Below, one piece after another: positions 10,868-19,712 of a stretch of 35,026 nt of DNA. Position 1 is the stretch's first letter. Every line of letters begins with the position of its first letter. Under the pieces are notes generated by a model. The model ran no database searches, was not told the DNA's origin, and saw nothing but the letters and a program-made list of their open reading frames with translations. The DNA is from Candidatus Levyibacteriota bacterium (GTDB lineage Bacteria > Patescibacteriota > Microgenomatia > Levybacterales > UBA12049). The stretch covers positions 169,866-204,891 of the forward strand of contig DAIDHK010000002.1 of assembly GCA_027459725.1 (NCBI GenBank), written 5' to 3'. Both the position numbers and the translations under genes were made by a program.

Positions 10868-12021
10868 ACAAGTTTTGGCAGACACACACTCGCTTCAATA
10901 GCATCTCCAGATGATCTCCTGATCGATATTTTACCATTATGATGCTTAACTATATCTTTTGCTAAATACAAGCCTAACCCCATACCCGTATTCATGTTGT
11001 TCTCGCCCTTATAATACTTTTGGAACAAATGCAATAAATCATCCGGTAATATTGTACCTCTATTTACAATTTTTATTCCAATTTGATTCTTTTTTTGAGT
11101 TAGAACTACTGATAATGGAGACTCTTCATTAGAAAACTTCTCAGCATTATCAAGAATATGGGATATTAAATTGTCAATTTTTTCGGGATCTCCTTTAATA
11201 AAAATTGAATTATCACTTGCGTCGTTAACAAAATTGTATTTTCTTTGACTGTGAATAGCGCTATATCTGGCAATTACACGTTCTATGATAGGAACAACAT
11301 TAAAAGTACTTTTAACATATCTTTGTTTTTTTGAGTTTATTCTTGTAATGTCTAATAACTCGTTGACAATGTATATTAGTCTATGAGTTTGAGCATAGAG
11401 TTCATCTATCCATAATCGTTCTTGAGACTTTTTATGAATAAACCTTTTGTGAAGTAGTTGTATATAACCATGAATGGAAGTTAGAGGTGTTCTAAGCTCA
11501 TGGGCAGCCAGAGATATAAATTTATCACGGGTATCTAATGCTTCAGCCATATCCTGATATGCCTGAGCCTTGTTAATAGCTAGGCTTGCCAGAGACCCCA
11601 TGAAATTTAAAGTATTAATAATCTTGGGGGTAAGTCTCTTTTTCTTTGGAATATTTATGGAAAGAACTCCTATTTTAGTTTTTTCAAAAGTGATAGGAAT
11701 ATATACTATTCCAAAAATATCTAGTCCTTCCAATTCTTTATGATATTTGGAGATCTTATCTATAGGGAGCATAAAAATACTTTCACTCTTGAAAGCTTCG
11801 TAAATAAAACCTTTACGCCTAGCATCTACCTGATATTTCTGTGGAAGAGTGCTATATACCCTTTGGAAGTATTTTCCATTTTTAATATATATAGATCCAT
11901 AAGTTGTCTTGAAAATCCCTGCTGCTACAAATACAATGTTTTTATAAGTTTCATCCAAACTCCTACAGTCCAACACCTTAAGCATCAACTCATTCAACTT
12001 TTCTACATCAACACTACTCAT
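10864..12021 (-). CDS. GAF-domain sensor histidine kinase
   Basis: H-box FISLAAHELRTPLTSIHGYIQLL; MGLGLYLAKDIVKHHNGKISI. Confidence 0.94.
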   Translation of the reverse strand: MSSVDVEKLNELMLKVLDCRSLDETYKNIVFVAAGIFKTTYGSIYIKNGKYFQRVYSTLPQKYQVDARRKGFIYEAFKSESIFMLPIDKISKYHKELEGLDIFGIVYIPITFEKTKIGVLSINIPKKKRLTPKIINTLNFMGSLASLAINKAQAYQDMAEALDTRDKFISLAAHELRTPLTSIHGYIQLLHKRFIHKKSQERLWIDELYAQTHRLIYIVNELLDITRINSKKQRYVKSTFNVVPIIERVIARYSAIHSQRKYNFVNDASDNSIFIKGDPEKIDNLISHILDNAEKFSNEESPLSVVLTQKKNQIGIKIVNRGTILPDDLLHLFQKYYKGENNMNTGMGLGLYLAKDIVKHHNGKISIRRSSGDAIEASVCLPKLV

Positions 12022-12092
12022 TACGTGTCATAGCATAGCATTCAGGGATATTTTCTTCAAGTAAAGTGATTCTATAAATGTATAAAGAAAAA

Positions 12093-12272
12093 TTACTTTC
12101 TTTTATTTTTTTTCTGTCTGGATAGACCGCCTTTACGACCAGCCATCTTTGCCTCCTCACTACTCCACTTGTGAGCAGTACCCTTGGCATGTGCAGCTTT
12201 GCCGCCCTTACTGGCGATACTTCTTTGCTTATCGCTATCCATTGAAGCAAATCCACGATTTTTTATTGCCAT
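12093..12272 (-). CDS. KGG-repeat stress-type small protein (59 aa)
   Basis: Translated by hand: MAIKNRGFASMDSDKQRSIASKGGKAAHAKGTAHKWSSEEAKMAGRKGGLSRQKKNKRK*; SD AAAGGAGG 5 nt upstream; absent from the ORF track. Confidence 0.92.
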   Translation of the reverse strand: MAIKNRGFASMDSDKQRSIASKGGKAAHAKGTAHKWSSEEAKMAGRKGGLSRQKKNKRK

Positions 12273-12437
12273 AAACCTCCTTTTAGAAAAATTTCATATC
12301 ATTAACAATCATTTTTGTTACAAAAAAAGTAATAACTAATAGTGTCATTTCTGCTTCCATAAATATAACGCAATCATAATACTCATATATAAAAGGTCAA
12401 GCAATTCTGTGTAAGAATTGTGTGTGAAGTGAAGAGC

Positions 12438-13121
12438 TTATTTTTTTATCTGAGAATCAATAGCACTTTTTAAATCTGAATACGTGTAATTGCCGATAAA
12501 ATGATGTTGGTTAATATAAAATGTAGGAGTCTCGTTTACCTGTAAGCTATTTCCAGCTGCCTCATCTTTGTTAACTCGGTCTATCACTGCCTTAGAATTA
12601 AGTGCTTTATCGAAATTACTAACATTCAACCCAATCTTTTTGGCATAAGTATCAAAATATGATTTCGGATTAGCGCTGGGAGCCCATGTGTTCTGATTAT
12701 CATATAAAATATCGTGCATTTGCCAAAACTTACCTTGCTCAGAAGCAGCAACAGCTGCCTGGGCAGCGATCATGGCATTTTTATGAATTTGAATTAATGG
12801 AAAGTTACGAAAAACTAAATTCATTTTATTTCCATAGGCCTGCTTCAATTGTTTAACGATTGGATACATTGCTCCACAACCAGGGCATTCAAAATCACCA
12901 AATTCAACAAACGTCACAGGAGCATTGCTTGGACCAGTTTGAAAACTACCCTTAGGATCTAATAAAGCATTGCTTGCTTTGGCAGAATCCAGAAGAGAAG
13001 CAGTAGAAGTAGTTGAAGTTGTACTTCCAATGTTTCCGTTACTCAAAAAGACAGCACCTACAATAATAATAATTAGAGTTACAATTCCGATCCCGGTAAT
13101 TACCTTTGCATCCTGTGACAT
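12438..13121 (-). CDS. DsbA-like thioredoxin-fold oxidoreductase, membrane anchored
   Basis: N-terminal TM helix; FVEFGDFECPGCGAMYPIVKQL (CPGC); NETPTFYINQHHFIG. Confidence 0.93.
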   Translation of the reverse strand: MSQDAKVITGIGIVTLIIIIVGAVFLSNGNIGSTTSTTSTASLLDSAKASNALLDPKGSFQTGPSNAPVTFVEFGDFECPGCGAMYPIVKQLKQAYGNKMNLVFRNFPLIQIHKNAMIAAQAAVAASEQGKFWQMHDILYDNQNTWAPSANPKSYFDTYAKKIGLNVSNFDKALNSKAVIDRVNKDEAAGNSLQVNETPTFYINQHHFIGNYTYSDLKSAIDSQIKK

Positions 13122-13457
13122 GAATTTATTATACAAAAGTTTTATAACTGCGCAAGTGGTAGTTTTACAAGTTGTAGTAGATAGGTACTTTTTTCTACTC
13201 TTTCTTATTACTTAAAGTGTTTACTTTATATTCATTTTTAAATAATGCTTCTATTCCTACTCATGAAAATGCTTAATTGCATAAGTTAATATTGTACATG
13301 GCATAGATGCTGGAGAAATTGGAAGTTTATTCTATTTCTTCATATCATTAATTACCGTACTTATTAGAGGCGCATGGATATGATCCTCGACTAAATCGTC
13401 AATACCCTGCTGGCTTGATGAGTTTAACAAAGCGGTAGGCAAATAATATAAATTTAC

Positions 13458-13580
13458 CTATTCAAGCACTCCAATATCCCATCCCATCTCAGACAGTGAT
13501 TCTATTACCTTTTCCGCCGGCATTCCGGCTTTCTTGCAAGTATCCAGGTATTTTTTTACCTCCTCAGGTAATGTTTGCAT
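13458..13580 (-). CDS. Small helical protein (40 aa)
   Basis: MQTLPEEVKKYLDTCKKAGMPAEKVIESLSEMGWDIGVLE*; below the ORF-track cutoff; weak SD. Confidence 0.6.
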   Translation of the reverse strand: MQTLPEEVKKYLDTCKKAGMPAEKVIESLSEMGWDIGVLE

Positions 13581-13671
13581 AATTACACTTACCTATAAGA
13601 CTATATATACGCAATTAAATAAGTTTGTCAAGGAAATACTATATTTTACATGTCATGATATAATATGATTA

Positions 13672-14163
13672 ATGAGGATTAGACGTATATTGGCACTGCC
13701 TTTGTTCATCTTCACTTTCTTTATATCTACTTTTAGTGCCTATGCTGATATGGCAAATATCATAAATAATGTTACTAGTAATAATAATACCTCTGGTAAT
13801 ACAACCAGCGTAAATAACGTCCAAACAAATACAAACTCCAATGGTACAACCAGTACTGATATTAAAATCAATGATAATGGAAAAGTTACACAGTATCATT
13901 CAGATCAACCTGGTAGTGTAAATATTAACTCTGAGAATGGTAATACCCATATACAAATTAATAATAATGAGAGAAACGTAACGATTACTACATCTTCTTC
14001 AGCTACTCCAGATATGAAAAAAATTGAAGAAAAATCTAAGAAAGCAATTAAATCCACACTAAAATTAGATCGTAAAACTTCTTCAGCAAGTGCTGATTTT
14101 AAAATATTTAACTTTGATATTAGACAATTCTTTTATAATCTATTTAATTTTAAATGGTTTTAA
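13672..14163 (+). CDS. Secreted Asn/Thr/Ser-rich hypothetical protein
   Basis: Signal peptide MRIRRILALPLFIFTFFISTFSAYA; NNVTSNNNTSGNTTSVNN low-complexity region; TGATATAAT promoter. Confidence 0.8.
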   Translation: MRIRRILALPLFIFTFFISTFSAYADMANIINNVTSNNNTSGNTTSVNNVQTNTNSNGTTSTDIKINDNGKVTQYHSDQPGSVNINSENGNTHIQINNNERNVTITTSSSATPDMKKIEEKSKKAIKSTLKLDRKTSSASADFKIFNFDIRQFFYNLFNFKWF

Positions 14164-14199
14164 TCTCCATCTGAATAGCTAATGTGATATACTACTCAA

Positions 14200-14538
14200 A
14201 TGCAAAATAAAAACGACGAACTTATAATCGAAGACATAAAAATAGGCACCGGAACTGCTGTAAAATCTGGGGATCGAGTGGTCATGCACTATATCGGGAC
14301 ACTGGAAGATGGGACTAAGTTTGATTCTTCTTATGATCGGGAACAGCCTTTTGAAACTCCTATAGGAGTAGGTTATGTAATTAAAGGATGGGATATGGGG
14401 GTTCCGGGCATGAAAGTGGGAGGAAAAAGGAAGCTAACTATACCTTACCAATTAGGCTATGGAAAATATGGAGTAGATCCGGATATTCCAGGATTCGCAA
14501 CATTAATATTTGAAGTTGAACTATTACAAATCAAATAA
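14200..14538 (+). CDS. FKBP-type peptidyl-prolyl cis-trans isomerase
   Basis: GDRVVMHYIGTLEDGTKFDSSYDREQPFETPIGVGYVIKGWDMGVPGMKVGGKRKLTIP. Confidence 0.97.
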   Translation: MQNKNDELIIEDIKIGTGTAVKSGDRVVMHYIGTLEDGTKFDSSYDREQPFETPIGVGYVIKGWDMGVPGMKVGGKRKLTIPYQLGYGKYGVDPDIPGFATLIFEVELLQIK

Positions 14539-14541
14539 TAG

Positions 14542-14658
14542 TTAAGCTAGGGCGTGAAAAAGAAGCATAAGAATTTCAGATACTATGGCCGCAATAGCTA
14601 CTACAGATATTAATATAAAACTTGCCGCTAAATGATTCTGAGCCTTTATTGAATTCAC
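14542..14658 (-). CDS. Possible single-TM micro-protein (38 aa, GTG start)
   Basis: VNSIKAQNHLAASFILISVVAIAAIVSEILMLLFHALA*; AAAGGG upstream. Confidence 0.35.
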   Translation of the reverse strand: MNSIKAQNHLAASFILISVVAIAAIVSEILMLLFHALA

Positions 14659-14817
14659 ACTTATAATTTACCCTTTAATCCATTAATACAATAAAAAAGT
14701 AATAATACTATCAATTAATTATAATAATTATGCAAGAGTATTCTTAATTTTACCTGAAAGATTAATAAAATCATCTAAATGACAAAAGAGAGAATTTTTA
14801 GTAAAATAAGCTCAGAT

Positions 14818-14891
14818 TGCTGGATCATCTAACGGTAGGATAGTGGACTCTGAATCCATTCATCTTGGTTCGAATCCAAGTCCAGCAGCCA
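14818..14891 (+). tRNA. tRNA-Gln (anticodon CTG), CCA encoded
   Basis: TGCTGGA/TCCAGCA acceptor stem, TGGA-CTCTGAA-TCCA anticodon arm, CTTGG-TTCGAAT-CCAAG T-arm, discriminator G, CCA. Confidence 0.95.
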
Positions 14892-16496
14892 CTTACTATT
14901 TATTATAACTTGCTGCTGCTTTCTAAGCACAGAAAAGATTGGATTCTCGGCTATTTTCCATATTTTTCTATCCTTAACATATATCCTTTCAAAGAATAAA
15001 CGAAGGTAATGTCTTTTCAAAAAGTCAGGAGCCTCCATATAGGTTTGAAAAGTGTTGGTCGTTAACGACAAAACTTCATCAATCAATTTATAGTCTAGCT
15101 TTGATTTACGCTCCAGTTCATAAATCTGAGATTCAATTTCATTTATTTTTCCTTCAATTTCAGCTTGGGCTTCTAAAAATTTTTCTTTTGTAAGTTCTCC
15201 GTCTATTCTAAGTTCAAGAAGTCTGCTATTTTTTGTTTTTAACCCCTTTTTACGATTTTCCAATGCTTGAACTTGACCTTGAATATCGCCTTTGCTCTGT
15301 TGTAAGATCTCTTTTACCTTTGCCTTTACTAATTCAATAAATTCTGGCTTAAACTCGAATTTTTTAATATAATTAGCAACTTGTTTTTCTAGCTTTTCCG
15401 TTTCTATATAAGTGCTTTTACATCCTCCTGTTTTATTACAATGATAATAGGAAATTTCATCTCTTTTTTGGGAGTTAAGACCATAATGTTTTTCTGCAGT
15501 AAGCCTTAGATAATCTTCTTCATAAACTACTTTCTTATATCCACTAACTCTTTTTTTACCTTTATGAATAGAACAGTAGGCGATACCTCTTAAAAGGAAC
15601 GTATGCTTTCTTTCTCTGGTTAAAAATTGCCTATGTTGAGCAGATACATAATGGCATAGATCAAATAATTCTTTTGTTGTTAGAGGATTATGTTTTCCAA
15701 TTTTTTCCTGCTTTGGTTTACCCCATTTCATTAGTCCATAATAAAACGGATTGTCAATTATTGCGTTTATACTTTGTGGTGAAATAGGATCACCATTTAT
15801 AGCTACTAATCCCTTCTTGCTCATCATTCTTGCCAAAGTAGCATAAGAATAATTACCAGTTGAATAGAGATGAAACACTTCTGTTATTAAGGGTCCTGTT
15901 ATTAGGTCTACCTCAATAGGGTCTAATCTCCTTTCCAAAGCATCATATAACTTTTGCTTATCAGCAGAGTAAAACTTTTTGCTTAACTGTCCCTCTCTGT
16001 TGATGTTCACATATCCAGGAGGCGCCCATCCAGGCCACCAACTTGCATTCCAACGGCCTAACATCCCTCTTTTAGTTTTTCTACTCAAATCCCGACTGTA
16101 ATAAGCGTTTATTCCAGCCATCATAGAATCCATTAAATATCCTTCTGGACTTTCATCAATCATAGGTTGCATCATTGATACTAATTCTACACCAACTTTT
16201 TTAAGGCTTTGTTTATACAATGCGTGATCAAGTTCGTTTCTGCAAAATCTATCAGTGTGGTATACAAGTACAGCCTGAATTTTTTGTTTTCCTTCTTCGC
16301 ACTCGTTTATCATTTGAAGAAAATCTGGTCTATTGTCTGCTGTCGCACTAATGCCGTCATCAATAAAAAATTTAACGATTTTATATCCGTTTCTTTCAGC
16401 GAATTCACTTATAGCTCTTTTTTGTTGACCTATTGAATAATTTCCCTTTTGTTCCTCAGAGCTTACGCGACAATATCCGAATGCTAGTTTTAACAT
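14829..16496 (-). CDS. Large serine recombinase; C-terminus encoded antisense to tRNA-Gln
   Basis: MLKLAFGYCRVSSEEQKGNYSIGQQ catalytic motif, VYHTDRFCRN, recombinase domain, coiled coil; last codons (LLDLDSNQDEWIQSPLSYR) read through the tRNA complement. Confidence 0.93.
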   Translation of the reverse strand: MLKLAFGYCRVSSEEQKGNYSIGQQKRAISEFAERNGYKIVKFFIDDGISATADNRPDFLQMINECEEGKQKIQAVLVYHTDRFCRNELDHALYKQSLKKVGVELVSMMQPMIDESPEGYLMDSMMAGINAYYSRDLSRKTKRGMLGRWNASWWPGWAPPGYVNINREGQLSKKFYSADKQKLYDALERRLDPIEVDLITGPLITEVFHLYSTGNYSYATLARMMSKKGLVAINGDPISPQSINAIIDNPFYYGLMKWGKPKQEKIGKHNPLTTKELFDLCHYVSAQHRQFLTRERKHTFLLRGIAYCSIHKGKKRVSGYKKVVYEEDYLRLTAEKHYGLNSQKRDEISYYHCNKTGGCKSTYIETEKLEKQVANYIKKFEFKPEFIELVKAKVKEILQQSKGDIQGQVQALENRKKGLKTKNSRLLELRIDGELTKEKFLEAQAEIEGKINEIESQIYELERKSKLDYKLIDEVLSLTTNTFQTYMEAPDFLKRHYLRLFFERIYVKDRKIWKIAENPIFSVLRKQQQVIINSKWLLDLDSNQDEWIQSPLSYR

Positions 16497-16497
16497 A

Positions 16498-16752
16498 TTA
16501 TTTTTCTGTAAAGGCATTAAATGCCCACCAAAAGTCTTCGTGATTGTCATACGTGCCATCGTTATAAAAATTTGTATATTTACCCTCTTTATCTAATTGC
16601 TTTCCGTAGCTCACTTTAAGATAGACTTTTATATCCTCATCTTTGAATTTAATTGAGCGTATTTTTGTCAAAAACCCCCTTATTTTATGTGTCCTTATCA
16701 TTTGTACCTTTTTATCTTTTCTATAAATTTTTATTGTGTAATTCATGGTCAT
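16498..16752 (-). CDS. Hypothetical small protein immediately upstream of the recombinase
   Basis: 84-aa ORF; stop directly adjacent to recombinase ATG (TAATATG). Confidence 0.7.
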   Translation of the reverse strand: MTMNYTIKIYRKDKKVQMIRTHKIRGFLTKIRSIKFKDEDIKVYLKVSYGKQLDKEGKYTNFYNDGTYDNHEDFWWAFNAFTEK

Positions 16753-16787
16753 TCATTTTTATTTTTGGACAGGACAGCCCAACCCAA

Positions 16788-17237
16788 TTACTTGGATTGA
16801 GCTGTTTTCATTCTTAGTTTTCTTGAAGCAAGACCTCTTTTTATAGCTCTGCTCATTGCATCTTTGTATTTCTGAGTCAAACTCCATGCGAGAAATCCCA
16901 CTTCTGGAAAATCTACTTCACTTGCAAATTTGAGAGTGCCTTTATGCTTAGAAAGTTCCTGTACGACTTGATAGATTAGTAGATAATCCCTAGCGATTCT
17001 GTCAGCGCTATAAACAATTAGTGTTTCAAAGGTCTGCAACTTAATTCCTCTCAGAATTTTCTTTAGCCCTAGATTAACTTGCATACCGCTTCCTTGCTCA
17101 CAGACAATATCTACAATCTCGTATCCATTTTGTTGGGCATAGGTAACACATGCCTTGCGTTGTGCTTTAAGGGAAACAAACTTCTCTTTTTTTATGTTTG
17201 TTGCAACTCTGCAATAAATAACCGCTCTTTTGTTCAT
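16788..17237 (-). CDS. Resolvase N-terminal-domain protein lacking the catalytic serine (CRVATN)
   Basis: NKRAVIYCRVATNIKKEKFVSLKAQRKAC...IVYSADRIARDY; codon GCA at the catalytic Ser position; SD AAAGGAGGTGATAAATG. Confidence 0.88.
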   Translation of the reverse strand: MNKRAVIYCRVATNIKKEKFVSLKAQRKACVTYAQQNGYEIVDIVCEQGSGMQVNLGLKKILRGIKLQTFETLIVYSADRIARDYLLIYQVVQELSKHKGTLKFASEVDFPEVGFLAWSLTQKYKDAMSRAIKRGLASRKLRMKTAQSK

Positions 17238-17271
17238 ACATTTATCACCTCCTTTTGCCAGATTTGTTGTA

Positions 17272-17481
17272 TTAACATACTGGACATTTTGGTTTTGGAT
17301 AACTTCCAGTATCTTTTAATTCACTACGAGAAATCCTATTTTCTATTCCAATAAACCCACACTTATTGCATTCAATAAAGGTCAAACCATTTTCAATTAT
17401 TCTCACACACCCATTTTTCTGAGAAAATTTCTTTTGGGTTTCACTGGGAACTCTTAAATAAACTGCTGCGTTTTTAGCCAT
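17272..17481 (-). CDS. Zn-ribbon micro-protein with recombinase-like N-terminal strand (AVYLRVPSETQ)
   Basis: MAKNAAVYLRVPSETQKKFSQ...CNKCGFIGI...YPKPKCPVC*; GGAGGTGA upstream. Confidence 0.75.
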   Translation of the reverse strand: MAKNAAVYLRVPSETQKKFSQKNGCVRIIENGLTFIECNKCGFIGIENRISRSELKDTGSYPKPKCPVC

Positions 17482-17677
17482 AAAATTGTTCACCTCCGTT
17501 CTTCCATAAGTTTTGATTACATAATGGACACTTTGATTTTGGGTAGCGTTTCCGTTTTCTTATTTCTGTTTTGGAGTAGACAACAAACTTAGAGGCAATA
17601 CTTATTATTCCAGCCCAACCACACTGGCTACAAGTTGCAAAGATGAATTTTTTATTTATATCTGTTATAGTATCCAT
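17474..17677 (-). CDS. Zn-ribbon micro-protein, paralog of the adjacent gene
   Basis: CSQCGWAGI...YPKSKCPLCNQNLW. Confidence 0.75.
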   Translation of the reverse strand: MDTITDINKKFIFATCSQCGWAGIISIASKFVVYSKTEIRKRKRYPKSKCPLCNQNLWKNGGEQFYG

Positions 17678-17718
17678 ACAAATAGGACTCGGTTCACAAA
17701 AATGACCATCCTACGAGT

Positions 17719-17764
17719 AAATAGAGCCTTACTTGGTTTCCAGGCCTGGAGGCTCTATTTTTTT
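17719..17764 (+). terminator. 10-bp stem hairpin containing a 12-bp palindrome, plus-strand T7 tract
   Basis: AAATAGAGCC (17719-17728) / GGCTCTATTT (17751-17760), TCCAGGCCTGGA at 17739-17750, T-run 17758-17764. Confidence 0.6.
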
Positions 17765-17806
17765 GTTATTTTTATTATATAATACCTCATAGTATTGTTA
17801 CAGCGT

Positions 17807-18670
17807 TTAGTTAAATTCCTTGTATCTACTTTCATTTTCCCAACTAGCCATGTCATAAGAAAAAATTGGTATTTCAATTTTTGCACCATCAGTCTTTTCT
17901 TTTCTGTTATCTGCGTTTTTCAAACGCCAGTCATTTCCTTCAACTCTGATTGGTTTACACATTTCAATAACCCTTGAAGCGAACTTATCTCCTAGTCTAT
18001 TCGCTAACTCCTGAGGAGAGAGATTACTGCTAATAAATGTTGGTAGCCTTTCCTCATATCTATAATTGATAACATCATAAAGAATTTCCTTAGCCCAATC
18101 AGTTGCGCTCTCTGTTCCAATATCATCAAGGAACAAAATTGTGGTGCGCAGTTTTCCCAAAACTATTTCTTGTTCTGTTTGTTCATCATATCCATATTTT
18201 TTACCAAAACTACTTCGGAAGTTCGTTAATAGGGATGAAGTATTAGCCCAAATGATTTTTCGATAGTTATAACCTTTATCAATGAGTCCACAACAAAGAT
18301 CAGTAAGAAGATGCGTTTTCCCAGTACCCGGTTGTCCATATAAATATACGCCTGAATTCCTTAATTCTTCATAGTCCATCGTTTTTACTTTTTCTATATA
18401 GCTGTAAGCATTCTGGTTGTTATTAGTAACAATAAACTTGTCAGTTAACAACCAACGAAGTTTTATTCCTACATCAGAATACTTTGCCAAACGTACCCTA
18501 CACCTTAGATGCTTATCGTATCTAAATTTTTCTATATCAAGGAGATAAGGATATAACTCATTTCTGTCTTGATTTGAAATTCTAATATCATTTGCTAAAC
18601 CAGGCTCAAGAACTTCTAGTGGTTTTCCACATATGCTGCAAATTGTTTTGTTTAGATCAGTATTTTCCAT
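17807..18670 (-). CDS. DnaC/IstB-like helicase-loader ATPase
   Basis: LYGQPGTGKTHLLTDLC Walker A, TTILFLDDIGTES Walker B, YRYEERLPTFISSNLSPQEL sensor 1. Confidence 0.92.
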   Translation of the reverse strand: MENTDLNKTICSICGKPLEVLEPGLANDIRISNQDRNELYPYLLDIEKFRYDKHLRCRVRLAKYSDVGIKLRWLLTDKFIVTNNNQNAYSYIEKVKTMDYEELRNSGVYLYGQPGTGKTHLLTDLCCGLIDKGYNYRKIIWANTSSLLTNFRSSFGKKYGYDEQTEQEIVLGKLRTTILFLDDIGTESATDWAKEILYDVINYRYEERLPTFISSNLSPQELANRLGDKFASRVIEMCKPIRVEGNDWRLKNADNRKEKTDGAKIEIPIFSYDMASWENESRYKEFN

Positions 18671-19460
18671 ATTTATTCTCCAAATTTGAATTGGACGTTT
18701 TTTCTCTTGTTGCTCTCATTTTGTTGAAAATTGTATCGGAAAAAAATGTACCAAGGTCAAATCCTAATTTGTCGGCATCTGAGTCTTTTGATTTTGCAAA
18801 TGTTTGAAGCAAAATAGCAATCTCTCGTAATGAATAACCTTGTTCCAGTTTCCGTTTTAACAACATGCCCCATTTGCCCCAACTAGCAGAACTAATTGAT
18901 GGCTCTATATTAAATTTTTCTTTGTAAAGTTTCTTATAATAAGGTACTAACTTTTGAATAGGCGTTTGTTCTTTAGGAGGTACTCCTTTAACTGGTAATG
19001 GATTGTCAGATATATTATTTGTCTTTTGTTTTGTTGTTTTTTCTTGTTCTGTTGTGTTTGTTTCCTCAAATAATGGAAGTGTTATGTCTTGCGATAACGG
19101 TTTGTTATTTGTAGAAATACTATTCTGTGTACTCATATTATTAGTAGCAATAATGTTTTTACTTTTCTCATAGTTCCAGCTATCTGTTTTTTTGTTTATG
19201 CTGTATGTATTGATGCGTCCTTCCTTAGATGTTTTAATAATGTTTTTATTGATCAATCGTAAAAGTGCTGGATGTGCATTTCCTCGGTTTATTCCTGTTG
19301 CTTTCTCAAATTGAGAAAATGATATATGATCTTTTTCTTTATTCCAGCCAGATGTTTTACGAAAAATTACCCAGAGCAATCTCCCTTCATATTCTGATAA
19401 GTTAATGCGTGCAAGCGCTTCTGCAACATTGTTTTCAATCTTAAAAAATCCGTTCTCCAT
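18657..19460 (-). CDS. Phage replication protein O-like initiator (HTH N-terminus)
   Basis: MENGFFKIENNVAEALARINLSEYEGRLLWVIFRKTSGWNKEKDHISFSQFEKATGINR, typical of lambda-O N-terminal family; overlaps dnaC-like gene. Confidence 0.85.
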   Translation of the reverse strand: MENGFFKIENNVAEALARINLSEYEGRLLWVIFRKTSGWNKEKDHISFSQFEKATGINRGNAHPALLRLINKNIIKTSKEGRINTYSINKKTDSWNYEKSKNIIATNNMSTQNSISTNNKPLSQDITLPLFEETNTTEQEKTTKQKTNNISDNPLPVKGVPPKEQTPIQKLVPYYKKLYKEKFNIEPSISSASWGKWGMLLKRKLEQGYSLREIAILLQTFAKSKDSDADKLGFDLGTFFSDTIFNKMRATREKTSNSNLENKYGKY

Positions 19461-19469
19461 ATAAATCTT

Positions 19470-19712
19470 TTACACTTCGTAATCCCTGTGTAATAAATCC
19501 TTCAAATAATCAAAGTTATCGAATAAAAGACGTGGATTTACAGATGCCTGGTTTGTCCAATAATCTTGAAGTGCTTTTCTAAGATCATTACTATCCATGA
19601 AGCAAAACACAATTTTACGAGGATCTGTTTTAATAATTTTTGTGAGAGATATCCCCTTGGTTAGGAGATATGCGCAGGATCGTATATCAGTTGATTTAAA
19701 TAGATTCTCCAT
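19470..19712 (-). CDS. DUF5659-like protein
   Basis: STDIRSCAYLLTKGISLTKIIKTDPRKIVFCFMDSNDLRKALQDYW...LLFDNFDYLKDLLH; start at MENLFKS. Confidence 0.7.
   Translation of the reverse strand: MENLFKSTDIRSCAYLLTKGISLTKIIKTDPRKIVFCFMDSNDLRKALQDYWTNQASVNPRLLFDNFDYLKDLLHRDYEV

Noticed and set aside
12014-12256. 80-aa minus-strand ORF in the track
   Set aside because: Overlaps the KGG-repeat gene in another frame; the KGG frame has the SD and recognisable repeats.
12402-12420. CAATTCT-N5-AGAATTG inverted repeat after the dsbA-like gene
   Set aside because: Possible terminator or operator, but the stem is short and AT-rich and the T-run is interrupted; too weak to call.
13760-13930. Asn-rich AAT/ACT-rich stretch considered as a DNA repeat or CRISPR-like array
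   Set aside because: It is low-complexity coding sequence of a secreted protein; no regular spacer or repeat period.
19000-19120. T/G-rich stretch in the O-like gene considered as an iteron origin
   Set aside because: AT-rich and homopolymeric, but I could not find phased iterons by eye; origin location unsupported.
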